The position numbers and the translations under genes are program-made. Below the pieces are notes generated by a model. That model was not told the origin of the DNA and did not search any database. It saw only the letters and a program-made list of their open reading frames with translations. Below are positions 41,001-51,866 of a stretch of 64,000 nucleotides of DNA, one piece after another; within the stretch, counting starts at the first letter, position 1; every line of letters begins with the position of its first letter. The DNA comes from Atrina japonica (lineage: Eukaryota > Mollusca > Bivalvia > Pterioida > Pinnidae), in the NCBI GenBank assembly GCA_030159075.1, contig BROG01000154.1:1-64000 (forward strand), written 5' to 3'.

Positions 41001-41581
41001 TTTTCTCAGAAACATACATGTATATTTACACATGCTTCTAATATTATCTATACATGTACTGTTGAATAAGTAAATAATAAATAAATAAATAAATAAATAA
41101 GGTAAGATAAAACACCAATGTACAAACAGTTACACTATACTATAGGCAACTTGATCTACAGGCCTATCAATTTTGAGATCAGCTGTTTCTCATGGGAGGT
41201 AACTCCTACCTTGCCAAGTTTTCCATCTGATGCAGCCAGTGCCGCTTTAATACCAATGCTTGCTGCCACGCCGATCTCAGCGATGAGATTATGTCCACAT
41301 GCATGTCCGATACCAGGGAGAGCATCATACTCGCATAGTACGCCGATGTTAGGTCCCTGTACGCCAGAATCAGTTGAGAATTTGGAACAAAACGCTGTCT
41401 CTAACTTGTATTTTCGCGATACCTGAAATCCATGTTTTTCGAGGAATGCTGTAATGACATCATGTGCATGATGCTCCTCGTACGCTAATTCTGGATTTTC
41501 CCATATGGATTGACTTAGTTGTCCTAAATCAGCACTGCATTTGTCTATGAAGTCGCAAGCTACCTTCTTTAGTTCAGTCAT
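35019..41581 (-). CDS. PM20D2: M20 metallopeptidase, Xaa-Arg dipeptidase type
   Basis: Exons in transcript order: 41581-41210, 39974-39826, 38901-38759, 37323-37169, 36215-35972, 35152-35019. They join in phase to 398 residues (human PM20D2 is about 436). The family cleaves small dipeptides with basic residues using two metal ions. Catalytic blocks are [15 protein letters not shown] (84-98, metal-binding histidines), GTPAEEG (129-135, general-base and ligand glutamates), MMAHP (155-159), [16 protein letters not shown] (185-200, the start of the dimerisation domain), [17 protein letters not shown] (319-335) and the ligand-containing ASNHS (343-347). No signal peptide, so cytosolic. The start ATG has A at -3 and is followed by [13 protein letters not shown]. 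Intron 1 carries the 36-bp array, intron 4 an inverted-repeat element, and the acceptor side of exon 4 is duplicated at 37453-37604. No missing catalytic residue was found. Confidence 0.94.
36754..36865. mobile_element. 112-bp MITE with GTGTTGAGTGGATAAGG ends, copy 1
   Basis: The left 17 bases are repeated inverted at the right end (CCTTATCTACTCAACAC) with one mismatch. The interior matches copies at 51736-51866 and 52757-52884 in the opposite orientation (for example TCTACCCTCGTGGTAAGAAT). In PM20D2 intron 4. Confidence 0.7.
37300..37604. repeat. 152-bp direct duplication spanning the PM20D2 exon 4 acceptor
   Basis: Copy A (about 37301-37448) includes the first bases of PM20D2 exon 4, its acceptor and intron 3 sequence. 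Copy B (about 37453-37604) repeats it with few changes (CCGCCCCTCCTTATAACACC in both). Upstream of the real exon in the transcript there is therefore a second copy of the acceptor and about 18 exon bases. Confidence 0.85.
38390..38575 (+). repeat. Degenerate CACA/ACACTCACA tandem repeat
   Basis: CA-rich sequence with frequent ACACTCACAC and ACATACAC variants, in PM20D2 intron 3. Confidence 0.85.
39340..39560 (+). repeat. Dispersed repeat shared with 45940-46110
   Basis: Aligns in order with 45940-46110 (CAGGAGTATGGTTTAGAATC versus CAGGAGTGTATGATTTGGAT; GGGTCTAAATGTGACCATAT versus GTGAATCTAAATGTGGTCAC). No coding capacity. Confidence 0.5.
40252..40890. repeat. Two 36-bp tandem arrays with palindromic units
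   Basis: Array A (40438-40629) has five units plus a partial; array B (40715-40873) has four plus a partial. The unit begins CGGACAAATAGCCTCACAGA and contains CCGGTTAGCCGG. In one unit of each array TATTTGTCCGG and CCGGACAAATA form an 11-bp hairpin. Both arrays follow the same leader (CATACGAAGAGCTAGAATAA) and end GGACAAATAGCAACTGCCAA, so B is a segmental duplicate of A. Flanking sequence at 40257-40315 holds inverted forms of the same motif. In PM20D2 intron 1. The reverse-strand frames repeating AICPANR are array translation. Confidence 0.93.
41072..41102 (+). repeat. (AAAT)n microsatellite
   Basis: About seven AAAT repeats in PM20D2 intron 1. Confidence 0.9.
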
Positions 41582-41599
41582 ATTCCTTTCGGGATGTCT

Positions 41600-43386
41600 C
41601 TAACTTTATCCCAGTTAAGCTTGGGTTGCAGTATATATATATTTTTTTACATCTGTCTTCTCTTGATTATGTAACGAAGGTGTGAATGAGAAGTTGTCCG
41701 TCGTTGTGGTCAATTTTGCATGATTGGCCATTTGGGGGCTTTTCGTTTTTTCTACAACTCTTTTTTTTTTTTTTTTTTAAATGACTGATTTAGAACGTCT
41801 CCATAGAAAGATTCTTGAGTGGGACGTAAAACAACAATAAACTCTATGTACTGTAGCCTACATTTCAGTCAGTCTAATTAGTTATCTTTGTATCCGTACA
41901 TGTCTCCGCATACATCGTTGATTTTGTTCACACGTTTATGTTGTCTTAGTGCAACACACGTTTAAATCTACATGGTATGATATATATATGCCTATGTCGG
42001 CGATATATAAAGCTAATATTAGCTTTATATATCGCTGCCTATATATAACAATCACAGGGGCGGATTTAAGTAATTTGTTATCAATTTTGCGCCATTCAGT
42101 ATCTAGAAGTTTTTGCACACTTTATCATGTTCTCACTTTTTAATTTACAGAGTTTTACCAAAAGTCAGAACATGTTCTCACTGTTTGGTAAAACCAGTCT
42201 GGTAAATAAAAAAGGGAGAACATAATATTTTTGTCAGTCAACTTTATGGGCGCCACTGCGCCCCGCTTTAATCCACCCTGACTACAAAAAGGTCGCACAC
42301 GCTTTGAATAGAGACATGGGTCCTTTGAGCCACACACGGGTATACAACATTTGAGTGCAAGAAAGTGGACAGCTGATCCCATCTGACTTAGTATTGGTGA
42401 GCTGTATTCCTCACAATACTTTTTCTTTTATTACTTACAGTAATAGCAGCGATGTATCGCTGGTTATAATAATCTCCTTAATATATAGTAAACATCCATG
42501 CCAGTCGAAATTGTGATCCTAAGACGGGTCCATGACCACAGGTGACAATTAAAACCTGGTTTCACTCAGCTAAAAATGTGCAAATCGTTTCTAGTAATTT
42601 AATTTGATACTTAACTGAAATAAACTTACCATTGATCGCCAATCATTTTCTTGAAAATACACAAACAGCTTCCATACAGTTGTTTAACTGAATTAATACT
42701 GCAAAAATTAGAATAACAATAAAGGTGCACAAAGACTTGTTTAATGATTCCAAATATAGGAGGCATAGCCATGTTTGTCATAATTTTCATAGCTGCACAT
42801 TCCTGGAATGGTAAAGTTATTCAGATTTTTTATTTCCGTTGTAAAGTACAACATGACACGTTTTGCTTCAACGTTGAGCATCAAATGTTATTATTGGCAT
42901 AATCATGATTTAAAAGTTTTGGGTTTGAGTTTAATTCAAATATTGAATTATTTTCAGTAAAATTCTTTTCAAACAAAAAAACTCATGTCTTTTATTACAT
43001 TCACCATGATAGATACCAAAATGTTACTGGTCAACAGGAACCCCCGTTCAAGTTAATGGATTTAACTGGTTACCTTTGCCGTACACATGTTCCATACTAT
43101 ATTTGTGCAATATTGACCAAGTGTTTTGGCATAAATCTTTTAAAAAAATTAAAAAGTTTACGCACGACGCGTAGTCGCACGTACGCGCGACATGAGAACC
43201 GCAATAACAAACATAAACGCTTATTCAAACACATATTTGCAAAAGGTCACAGTTCACACTCTATATTAAATCGTTGACACATTTTGATTTCAAAATAATT
43301 ATTTGTATATTGTTGGAATTATATAAACGACTCTTAATAATAATTCAACGGCAAAAAGGAATACAAATGTCGACTGATTAAGATTA
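41600..43386. other. No gene seen between PM20D2 and the CXorf65-like gene
   Basis: Contains a poly-T run at about 41759-41778, a SINE-tail-like fragment (TCTTGAGTGGGACGTAAAAC, about 41812) and a perfect 34-bp palindrome at 42001-42034. No exon is supported. The part next to 41581 should be the PM20D2 promoter. Confidence 0.4.
42001..42034. repeat. Perfect 34-bp palindrome
   Basis: CGATATATAAAGCTAAT is followed directly by its exact reverse complement. Looser symmetry continues outside (CCTATGTCGG on the left, CTGCCTATATAT on the right). Confidence 0.9.
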
Positions 43387-46300
43387 TCATCGTTTTGACA
43401 TTTTTCGTGTTCTTGCGACCATTTTTCTGACGCTTCCCCCACTCAGTTCCCCAGATGCAGGTGATAACCCGGTGTCTTTCCCGCTGTCTGTGCGATTAGA
43501 ATGACTCGTTCGCTCACTTCTCTTGCGATTCAGTTTGCTGGTATCCTTTGGGGACGGACTATCTGGACCTTGAACAGACAAGTGGATATCATTAAGAAAG
43601 AACATCATTCTGGTGTCATGATTGTCCAGAAAAATACAAAATTGATATAAGTAGAGAAGTATAAAACACGTGTCAATGTGTCACATAAATTATTTTTTTC
43701 TAATATACGGACGGAGGACTACACATTTTGATGACCCAGGAACAATATCGTTGCTGAACATAACAAGGATAAGCTTTTTGCCGATTTTTTTTTACGCAGG
43801 GCAGTTTAACGATTTTGAATTGTATATATCAAATCAATAAAATTACACGCTGAAATAGAGGTACTAAATGGGAAAAAAATAAGAAGGCATAGTGCTTATC
43901 CAGTCTTCGTTTTTGGAAGCTACAAGCGTATACTTTCTACACGATTCAATGTTGCTTTTAGCGACTTCTATTCTAGTAGTGTGTGGTATATACATACTGT
44001 AATTGTACACTGCTAATATCTACCCGAAAATGTTATCATCTTCAAATATATTTCCAAATGTTTAAACCATGAACCAATTAATAATTTGTAAACTTGTTGA
44101 ATGTTGCATAAAATACCATGCAAACAAACAAACGAAAACTTGTCATATACAGTAAAAGCGTTGACACCAAACACCGCGGACTTGTTCCTACAACCACTCT
44201 CGCAAGATATCGTAGTGTTAAGTAACTTACTACCAGGGTCAGAACTCAGTCTGGCTTGTTTCTTATCTCTGTGCTTCAGTTTACCTAAAACAAACATGAA
44301 ATTATTAAACTTATTAACAAACGCATTGCTCCTAATATTTGAATGATAATATCAATACCGAGATAAGAAAATTTATAAGAAATGTTTTCGCACGCGATCA
44401 ATTTTCATGATTTTACATGGATCGATGATTCTATAGAAGTGCTTGCCTAGTATCCGTGGAAATACTGGATCATTAAGTAAATAATCAAGTTATCCATATC
44501 ATATTAAAACCTTGATATTATTTTAAAACCTATTCATTTAAAACTTTCATTAGCTCAGAACTAGTGCTTATACTATGGAAAAAAGTTCATGATACACATG
44601 GTTCATTGTGGATGGATTAATTCTGAAATCGTCAACGATAAATTGTTCAATATACAATCGCGAGCTTGCATCTCCTGCATAAATAATGAATTACGATGAA
44701 CGTTTCAAATACCTGTCGGTGTCGCGCCGAGGATGACCTAGAACCGGTATGTCGGCTGAATAACATTCAAGTTAAGAGTATGCGCCTATTTCTGTTTTCA
44801 TAACTAAACATTTGTGATTTTGTTTGCATACTACTTCGATAGCTACACAATAATATTGATAATACTTATACTCGGGAACAATGGTTAAAAAATTCAATCT
44901 AAGATGCAAATGTTCGCTATTTTTTTAAATTCACGAACATATCTCTTCGCGAATTTATATGAAAGTTAATCTCTCGCGAAATAAAAGCGATTTACTGCAT
45001 TCGAGACCTTTGAGAATGACATGAGGGTTCGGATGAAAACAAAATGTGCATCTCATGAATTTCAGTCAGACAAGAGCTGTCATTTGCTAACTTTTAATTT
45101 AGCAAATGACAATACTTACGTTCCAGAAATGGGAATTTCTTCTCCCAGTCTTGAAGTAATGGCGTAATCTTTTTGATAGATTTATCTTCGTTTACTACAA
45201 AACAAATAATATGATGCAACTACGTGATTTACATGTATATTGTTTTATTGTCTGCTATAGTATTGATTATGAGGAACTAAGTCAATATATAATATATTTT
45301 ACTGTAAACGGAGGAAGCATATTGGGTGGATATTGGGGAGTGAACTTTTCTACAAATCAATACGCAAAGAAAATGAGTCTCATAAGACGTAAAGTCCAAT
45401 ACAGAGAAAATATAGAAAACTAGAGTTTAAAGCATCATTTCCACTTACATTCAATAGAGGCTAGAATGTACATAGCTCTTGGTGTAAAAAATGACGCTAT
45501 GTTCTCATTGGGTTCCTTAGAAAAGAGTTCAGCAGTTACACCATTTTCATCAACGAGATCAAACGTACCTGTAAAATGTTGATGAGCAGTTTAACTTATA
45601 AGAATTTTCATATTTCCCAATTTCATACTTTGTATAATTTCTAAGAATTAAATATTTCCCAAATTCATATACTTAATAGGGATGCAATAAAGCTGCAAAA
45701 GCATAAACACAGAACCGGAGACATGAGACCTTATTGGTCGATGAATCAACTTGTGAGATTGAGAGACTTCAAATGCAATTCTTATCTATGATAAGAAGAC
45801 AGTGAAATATTTTAGCTCAGGACTTCTTTAATTGAACTTCAATCAATGTTATGGACCAAGACACATTATTCGATATTACTAAGTATATATTGTAGCAGAT
45901 CTAGTGACTCGTCGACCAATAAAGCCTCATTTGGTCTCGACCATTTCAAGGAGTGGCAATGTCCACTGGCAAAATGCAGGAGTGTATGATTTGGATAAAA
46001 ATTCTACAATAATTTTATATGCAATTTAATTTGTTTACTCCTGAAAATGACTGTAGTTCATTCTATGTATTAATTTGGGTGAATCTAAATGTGGTCACAG
46101 GGGTTGATATAGTGGCTGATTCGGGACATCGTAATATCGTATCGTGATATCGTATCGTAATATCGCGTTGTATTAAACGAAGCGATATTCCGAATCAGCC
46201 ACCAAAGGTTGATGAGTTAACAAAATGGACTCCATTTTTGGGTCGTCCCATTCCATTCGTCATAATATTATGCAACTTCAGAGATAACTGCGGGCACCAT

Positions 46301-47857
46301 CACTTCCAGTTAAGTATTTTATCATATACATATGACCTGGTCAATGCCGGTTCCATGCAGTACGAGGTGCCGTGAAATGCAGACTACTGGACAGTGATAA
46401 CACTTGTCATCTTTGCACGAAAGAACATCTATTTCAACTGTATTCCTCACAAATAAACTGAAATGTTGTCAATGAAATTAATATTATGAAACAGGAATCG
46501 ACTGTGCCCGACATTCTGTTGAAGTCAAATGATCTGAGTACAAGCTTTTCCGACAAAACTGAACGGTATGAAACAACTCGAAAATGTTAGAACTAGTGCG
46601 CTATAAATTGTTGTTTTCTTTCTATTTCTAAGAATGTTTCTTTCGAATTTGTCTTCAGTTGTGGACGATGGAGTAAGATTAAACATTCAATATCGTTTAC
46701 ATGCTACTGTGATTGATTGACATACGTAAAACATGGACTATAACCAACCTTTTTGATCAAGTTTACATTTACTGCTAATATAGTCTATGAAAATCCTGTT
46801 GGAACAGTTTGGATTTAAAAGCAGAAATTCATTATCTGAAAAAGACAGTAATTATGAGTAAAATGTAACAGCAAAACACTAAATCTAGACTCACGGAGGC
46901 CTTTTACTGCCAAATAAAAGAAAGTTTAAAAATGTAGTATACACAAACATTAAATATAAAAATGATTTCAGTACCCCGGAGAGCTTCAGATTTCACAAAA
47001 TTAAGGCAACATATATTGTTTTGTTTAAAAGCTTTTGTGGGTCTCAGCATTCGTCGGAGAACGGGTCCCATTTTGTTTTAACAACCGAATGCCCAGCTCT
47101 TGTTTTTTTTTTTTAGTTTGGTACTAATAACTTTTGTATAGGCTATATGGCGTCTTCTGGTGATCTTAAGTATCAATTAAAGATTAGAAAAGAAAAAAAT
47201 AATAAAACTTAGATCTAATACTGACAGAGAAAAGGACTAATACCCATAGAATCAGTTACATTCCGGTGGGGTTTTCTGTCATAAAAAAACTATGTACAAT
47301 GCTGGAAACATCTTAGTAAGATCTAAAAGGATGAAGGAAGCCTCTTGGTTGATCATTTACGTGACAAATATTCTTTTCTCCTGTTATTTACACAAGCATT
47401 TATTTCAGTAAAAGATATCCGATAAACCAACAAAACTGAAAGTACATCACCTCTAAATTACGACCATAGAAACCCTACTAACTCCTCATAAGTATAATCA
47501 GGGGTTTATAGATTCTACAATGTATTATTCTAGATCTATAACAATTTTTATTCATTTTTTATTTATTACAAATTAAATAGTTTAGAAAAGACTAAAGGAC
47601 AACCATTATCATTTTGTGATATTTAGTCTAATGTTAAGATTTTTTTTACAATATGTCGGCGCCAACCGGTCATTAAGTTATGAAGTGCCAGTCCAAGTTC
47701 CTTTTGATACTCTCTCTCTCTCTCTCACCACACAACGGGCCATGCCCGTGGGAATAAATGGTCGCGCCGATGTTCGTAACGGACAGGAATCTGAAGCAGA
47801 AATAAATTGAATTAGGGCCTATTTCTCACCTGCATATCTAAGTGTAATGAATACCAT
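43387..47857 (-). CDS. CXorf65/C22orf15-family protein
   Basis: Exons in transcript order: 47857-47830, 46835-46749, 45568-45449, 45194-45120, 44284-44234, 43568-43387; all phases fit, giving 180 residues. The N-terminal 80 residues (MVFITLRYADNEFLLLNPNC, then KGTFDLVDENG, NENIASFFTPRAMYILASIE) follow the layout of the vertebrate CXorf65 and C22orf15 proteins, which start with a short beta-rich, ubiquitin-like-looking region holding a conserved Asn-Cys. The middle (ITPLLQDWEKKFPFLE) also matches. The C-terminal 60 residues are basic, serine-rich and probably disordered (ending RKMSKR). The biochemical function of the family is unknown. The start ATG has A at -3 and G at +4. Two CRE palindromes lie 94-136 bases upstream. 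Confidence 0.82.
45723..45930. mobile_element. 208-bp element with 26-bp inverted ends
   Basis: Ends ATGAGACCTTATTGGTCGAT (45723 on) and its inverted counterpart ending GTCGACCAATAAAGCCTCAT (45911-45930) match at about 22 of 26 positions. Non-coding. In intron 2 of the CXorf65-like gene. Confidence 0.65.
46112..46202. mobile_element. 91-bp element with perfect 13-bp inverted ends
   Basis: GTGGCTGATTCGG at the left and CCGAATCAGCCAC at the right are exact inverted repeats. The centre is made of ATCGTATCGTAATATCG-like repeats. In intron 2 of the CXorf65-like gene, inside the dispersed repeat shared with 39340-39560. Confidence 0.7.
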
Positions 47858-47950
47858 TTTGTCTTCCAAAGCTGATCTATGTGAACAACATGGATTTTGT
47901 GTAAATGTTGAAAACCAAACGACTTGTTCAACGTCTGACCACGAAGAAAA

Positions 47951-47992
47951 TGACGTCATTGAGTTAATCTCACGGATGAGTAAATGACGTCA
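47951..47992 (-). promoter_or_regulatory. Two perfect CRE palindromes
   Basis: TGACGTCA occurs at 47951-47958 and 47985-47992, 27 bases apart. They lie 94 and 128 bases upstream of the start codon of the CXorf65-like gene. This is the full CREB/ATF consensus. A role in that gene's promoter is inferred from position. Confidence 0.6.
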
Positions 47993-48034
47993 TTATTGTA
48001 TAGAGTTTACAGATAGACAGAAGCGTCCCAGCTC

Positions 48035-48475
48035 ATACCTCTTGAATAGTTTTATCATATTTCACACAAATGTTCCCTACGACAGAGACTTTCAGACAAA
48101 GGTCATTTATGGGACGTCAAGGTCACTTAGAATATATTCATTCAGTATTGGGAAAGGCCTCATATTTCTTAAATCATATTTCACACAAATGTTTCCTTGG
48201 ACAAAGACTTTCAGACAAAGGTCATTTCTGAAAGCCTTTCAGAAAGGTCAAAGTCATTCAGCACATATCCCTAATATATTAGGGAAGGCCTCATAACTCT
48301 TAAACCATTCATCAGAATTTTATCATATTTACTCAAATGTTTCTTGGGACAAAGACTTTCAAACAAAGGTCATTTCTGAAAAGTCAAGGTCATTCAGCAC
48401 ATTTCCATAGATATTAAGGAAGGCCTCATTCATCAGAATTTTATGTATATTTGACACAAATGTTTCCTGAGACAG
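48035..48475 (+). repeat. Tandem repeat of about 120-150 bp, four units
   Basis: Units share TTCACACAAATGTTTCCTTG, GACTTTCAGACAAAGGTCAT, TCAAGGTCATTCAGCACAT and GGAAGGCCTCAT. They are degenerate and of unequal length. No gene is supported. Confidence 0.8.
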
Positions 48476-48504
48476 TACAATTTAATAAATATTTCATGGG
48501 TTTG

Positions 48505-48800
48505 TGTGTATATTCAAAATACTGTCAAGAGGCACCAGGAGGTTGCAGGATCACTGTTAGCTACTGCCAATAGTGGTACATTTTGGGACCTATTCTACCC
48601 CACCCTGGATCCACCCCTGGGCCAAACAGGCTCAAAACTACAAACTTGATAAAGGACCTTGAGCACTTGCTTACTCAAAATCCCTTCAGTGGTTTCAGAG
48701 TAGAAGTCGAAAATATGAAAAGTTTACGGACAGACGACGGATGATGGACTGGGAGTGATCACAATAGCTCACTTGATCCTCGGCTCAGGTGAGCTAAAAC
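48505..48800 (+). repeat. Dispersed repeat ending in a GAGCTC hairpin, copy 1
   Basis: Contains CCCCACCCTGGATCCACCCC and ends with a hairpin (48765-48796) with arms TAGCTCACTTGA and CTCAGGTGAGCTA. The same layout is at 55075-55520. The block GACAGACGACGGATGATGGA precedes the hairpin. Confidence 0.65.
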
Positions 48801-48946
48801 TCAAACATGTATCTATATATAGAACACTGCTGTGCATGTATGGGCCAACAATTTAATAATCGAGGTCACATCAGGCCGGGGTGCACGTGAAACATTTTGA
48901 CAGCTAAAGGGTTGAAGTCGGAAAAAGTCCAGTCCAAAATGATATA

Positions 48947-50302
48947 CAGTAAAACCTCGTTATACTGCCACTATCTGTTAAGGCAAAAATTGGCATTATA
49001 AAGAGTTTGGCAATAGGTTTACATTAAATAAAAAGAATATAGATCACTTTGTCCCAATTGCAATTTTTCTCAGTTTTGTTCAATTGTCCCAAAATACGAT
49101 TTGTCTTAACTTTTATTTGAAATTGTAAATGTATATTTTTTATAATAAAAATGAGAAAAAATATTTTATAATTAGTGGTTGATTATTTCTGATCATTTCA
49201 ATGTCTCTTTCACATCAGTAATGAATATATTGCTTTTTTCATTATGATTTTGATAAGCCATGGTCTTGTTTGTTCCTGACGTAAATCTGAAATCTATATA
49301 CTAATGAATTATGCAGTGTGTGTGTGTTTGTGTGAGAAAGTTTAAGGGAGAGTAGTTATAAATCAGGAGAGGTTTAGAAAGTCTAAAACGGCCATGTTAA
49401 GCGTCTGATTAAAGCTGTTCCATATAAAAATTTGATGTATATTTTATATAATTGTTATCTATTGTTATTCTTTTTTAAAATCTTTTAGTTAAATACAGTG
49501 GAACCTCACTAAGCAAGACCACCTAATTGATTGACTCAAAGCTGTCTGATTAGTGTGGTGGTCTCTTACATGGGGTTCTGCACTTATTAGATATATACAT
49601 TTACCAAGAGATTGAAAATCTATGGTCTGAAATGTGTGGTGGTCTCCTAAGCAAGGTGATCTTTAGGCGAGGTTCCACTGTAGGCTATGTTACAGTGATT
49701 AATTATTGTTATGTCGATAAATGATTGTGCATACAGGTTCTTGCCACTAGTTTCAGTGTCATTTTTGTAAACACTGAAGCAAAAAATGGAATAATTAAAC
49801 AAATAAACATTTACCATCATATAGATATTTGAATTTACAACATGTTTCAGCTGGAAATATAATAATAATGACAAATGTAACCTATTCATACAAATTAAAT
49901 GTAACATGTAAAAGATGGGACCAATTCATCATTGTAAAATGATGGAACAAATTGACCAAAATAAAAGTTGGGACAAATTGAACAAAACTCCCAGTAACTT
50001 TCAAAAGAAAAAAAAATTGAATATTTCCAAAAGATAGAGAAAAGAAGTTGAACAAATCATGTAAAACATTTCTGAAAAAGATGGGACAAATTGACCGAAA
50101 TAACAGTTGGGACTAACTGACCAAAAGCGGGAGAAATTGGCAAAAAATTGGGACAAATTGGTTGGGACAACCAGACCCCAATAAAATATGATATCATATG
50201 ATCTGTGCATTATGCAACTTCATGACAGATTCCGTATACGGAAAATTGGAAAAGTGAACTTTCAAAACTGTTGAAACGGGTCATTATAAAGAGGTTTTAC
50301 TG
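48947..50302. mobile_element. 1.36-kb non-coding element with CAGTAAAACCTC ends
   Basis: The left end CAGTAAAACCTCGTTATA and the right end TATAAAGAGGTTTTACTG match inverted at 17 of 18 positions. TA precedes the left end. TTGTCCCAATTG-like blocks near the left end recur inverted (TTGGGACAAATTG) near the right end, so the arms are long. No transposase frame was seen. Ends of this type and TA targets fit Tc1/mariner-pogo-related elements. It carries another element (49496-49680) inside. Confidence 0.6.
49496..49680. mobile_element. 185-bp MITE with TA target duplication, nested
   Basis: Perfect 12-bp ends CAGTGGAACCTC and GAGGTTCCACTG, flanked by TA at 49494-49495 and 49681-49682. The interior is partly palindromic (CAAGACCACC on the left, GTGGTGGTCTC on the right). 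Sits within the larger element at 48947-50302. Related degraded ends are at 22546-22661. Confidence 0.75.
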
Positions 50303-50812
50303 AATACAATTTTTATATAGGATGTTGGGTAATAATAATATCTAAAATATGATATCATATGATATGTGCATTATGCAACTTCATGACAGATTTCATAAAT
50401 ATCTTATATGTAACCCACATAATAAAGCCTAGTGACAATTTGATTGGCTAACATGTGGGAAACTGAACAAGCCTACTCTCTTATTTGCTATGTATGCAAA
50501 CTTCATTCATCTGAAGGTTTCCTACAATACGTTTTTGATGTCACTTGAAATTGAATAGGGAAAACCATTTTGTTATATTCAAGTCACTGCTAAGTTCAGT
50601 ATCTCTTATGATAATGATAATTTAAAATGTAGGCCTAAATGTATGTATTAAAACAAGAAATATATACAAAATATTTTATGAACTTATTTCTGTGCAAATA
50701 TTTGACCTACAATTTGGTCAACTTGACAGAAAGGAGAATATAAAATTTCATCCCCCGGTCATCAGAAAATGCTGTTTAAATTGTATATGTTAGATCATAT
50801 GATAAAAAGAAG

Positions 50813-50948
50813 CTGTCACATGTTTCCATTCATATCACATTTGTGATACTTGTTTTGAATTTTCTATTTTTGCTCACCAAAAGGCTAAAAAAATAAACAA
50901 TTTAAAAACTCATATAAAAAATGTGATATGAATGGAAACTTGTGACAA
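50813..50948. repeat. Inverted repeat with about 28-bp arms
   Basis: TGTCACATGTTTCCATTCAT at the left and ATGAATGGAAACTTGTGACA at the right fold back across about 75 bases. Non-coding. Confidence 0.7.
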
Positions 50949-51183
50949 ATCACAAACATGGTATATATGGTAAGGTAAATCAAACATATCTGTTATACAA
51001 CAGCTATTAAGTGTGAGCATTTGAAATTTCTTTTATTAGATATTCTGAACATAAATTTAGAATATTCATCTGAATATAACCCACATCATAAAGATTAGGA
51101 TAATAATAATGTGATAATAACCATGTTTGTGGGGAACTCTCAAGTTTAAGAGACAAGAAAACATCAAACTAATGATAAAATGA

Positions 51184-51189
51184 TTTATT
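51184..51189 (-). terminator. Candidate distal CHMP1B polyadenylation signal
   Basis: A minus-strand AATAAA about 1.1 kb after the CHMP1B stop. It would imply a long 3' UTR. Confidence 0.25.
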
Positions 51190-51735
51190 TACATTTTAAA
51201 TACAAAACTCTGACATGACATCTTCAACTAAACTTCATGTATTTTGTAAAAAATATCTACATACATTGACCAATAGACAACAAAATCTTCATCTAACAAG
51301 ATTTAGGCACAACATTATATTTTAGAATAATTAAAACAGAGAAACAGAATATGTAACTATATACATATTGAAATGACTATAAATCATTTTAATGTTCCTT
51401 ATTTACACATTAAAATTTACTTTTTCTTTTTCCAAATGTCTAGAGGTTGTGCATATTCTCCTCGTCTTCCTATGACTGTGTTTAAAGAATGAAATTATAA
51501 AGTCTGATTTAACATAAAGAATTCCTGCAGAGACCTATTATACTACAAGTCATAATACACAGGATTCAGTTAATTTTTCTCCCAGGGTGGGTTCACAGAT
51601 TGTCCCCTCTTTTTTTCTTACAGGGAATGATTTTCTGGTCAACCCCTAGAATATTGACACGTTACACACCATGTAATGTGACAATACAACTTTATTAAAA
51701 GTGTTTCCCATGGGAGAAAAATAATCAAACGTGGT

Positions 51736-51866
51736 TATGTTGAGTGCAAACGAAAGTCTCAACCCTCATGGCAAGAATTTGCAAGTCCAATGCTTGGGAG
51801 ACCCTGGGATCAGACAGACAGAATCTTAACATTTGGGTGGAGATTTCCTTATCCACTCCACTCCTG
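51736..51866. mobile_element. GTGTTGAGT MITE family, copy 2 (degraded)
   Basis: Interior matches copy 3 (AGTCTCAACCCTCATGGCAA, GGGAGACCCTGGGATCAGAC, GGTGGAGATTTCCTTATCCA). The terminal inverted repeats are decayed. Confidence 0.55.

Noticed and set aside
47616..47810. Plus-strand open frame near the CXorf65-like gene
   Set aside because: Contains a CT microsatellite, has no homology I recognise, and no splice context supports it.
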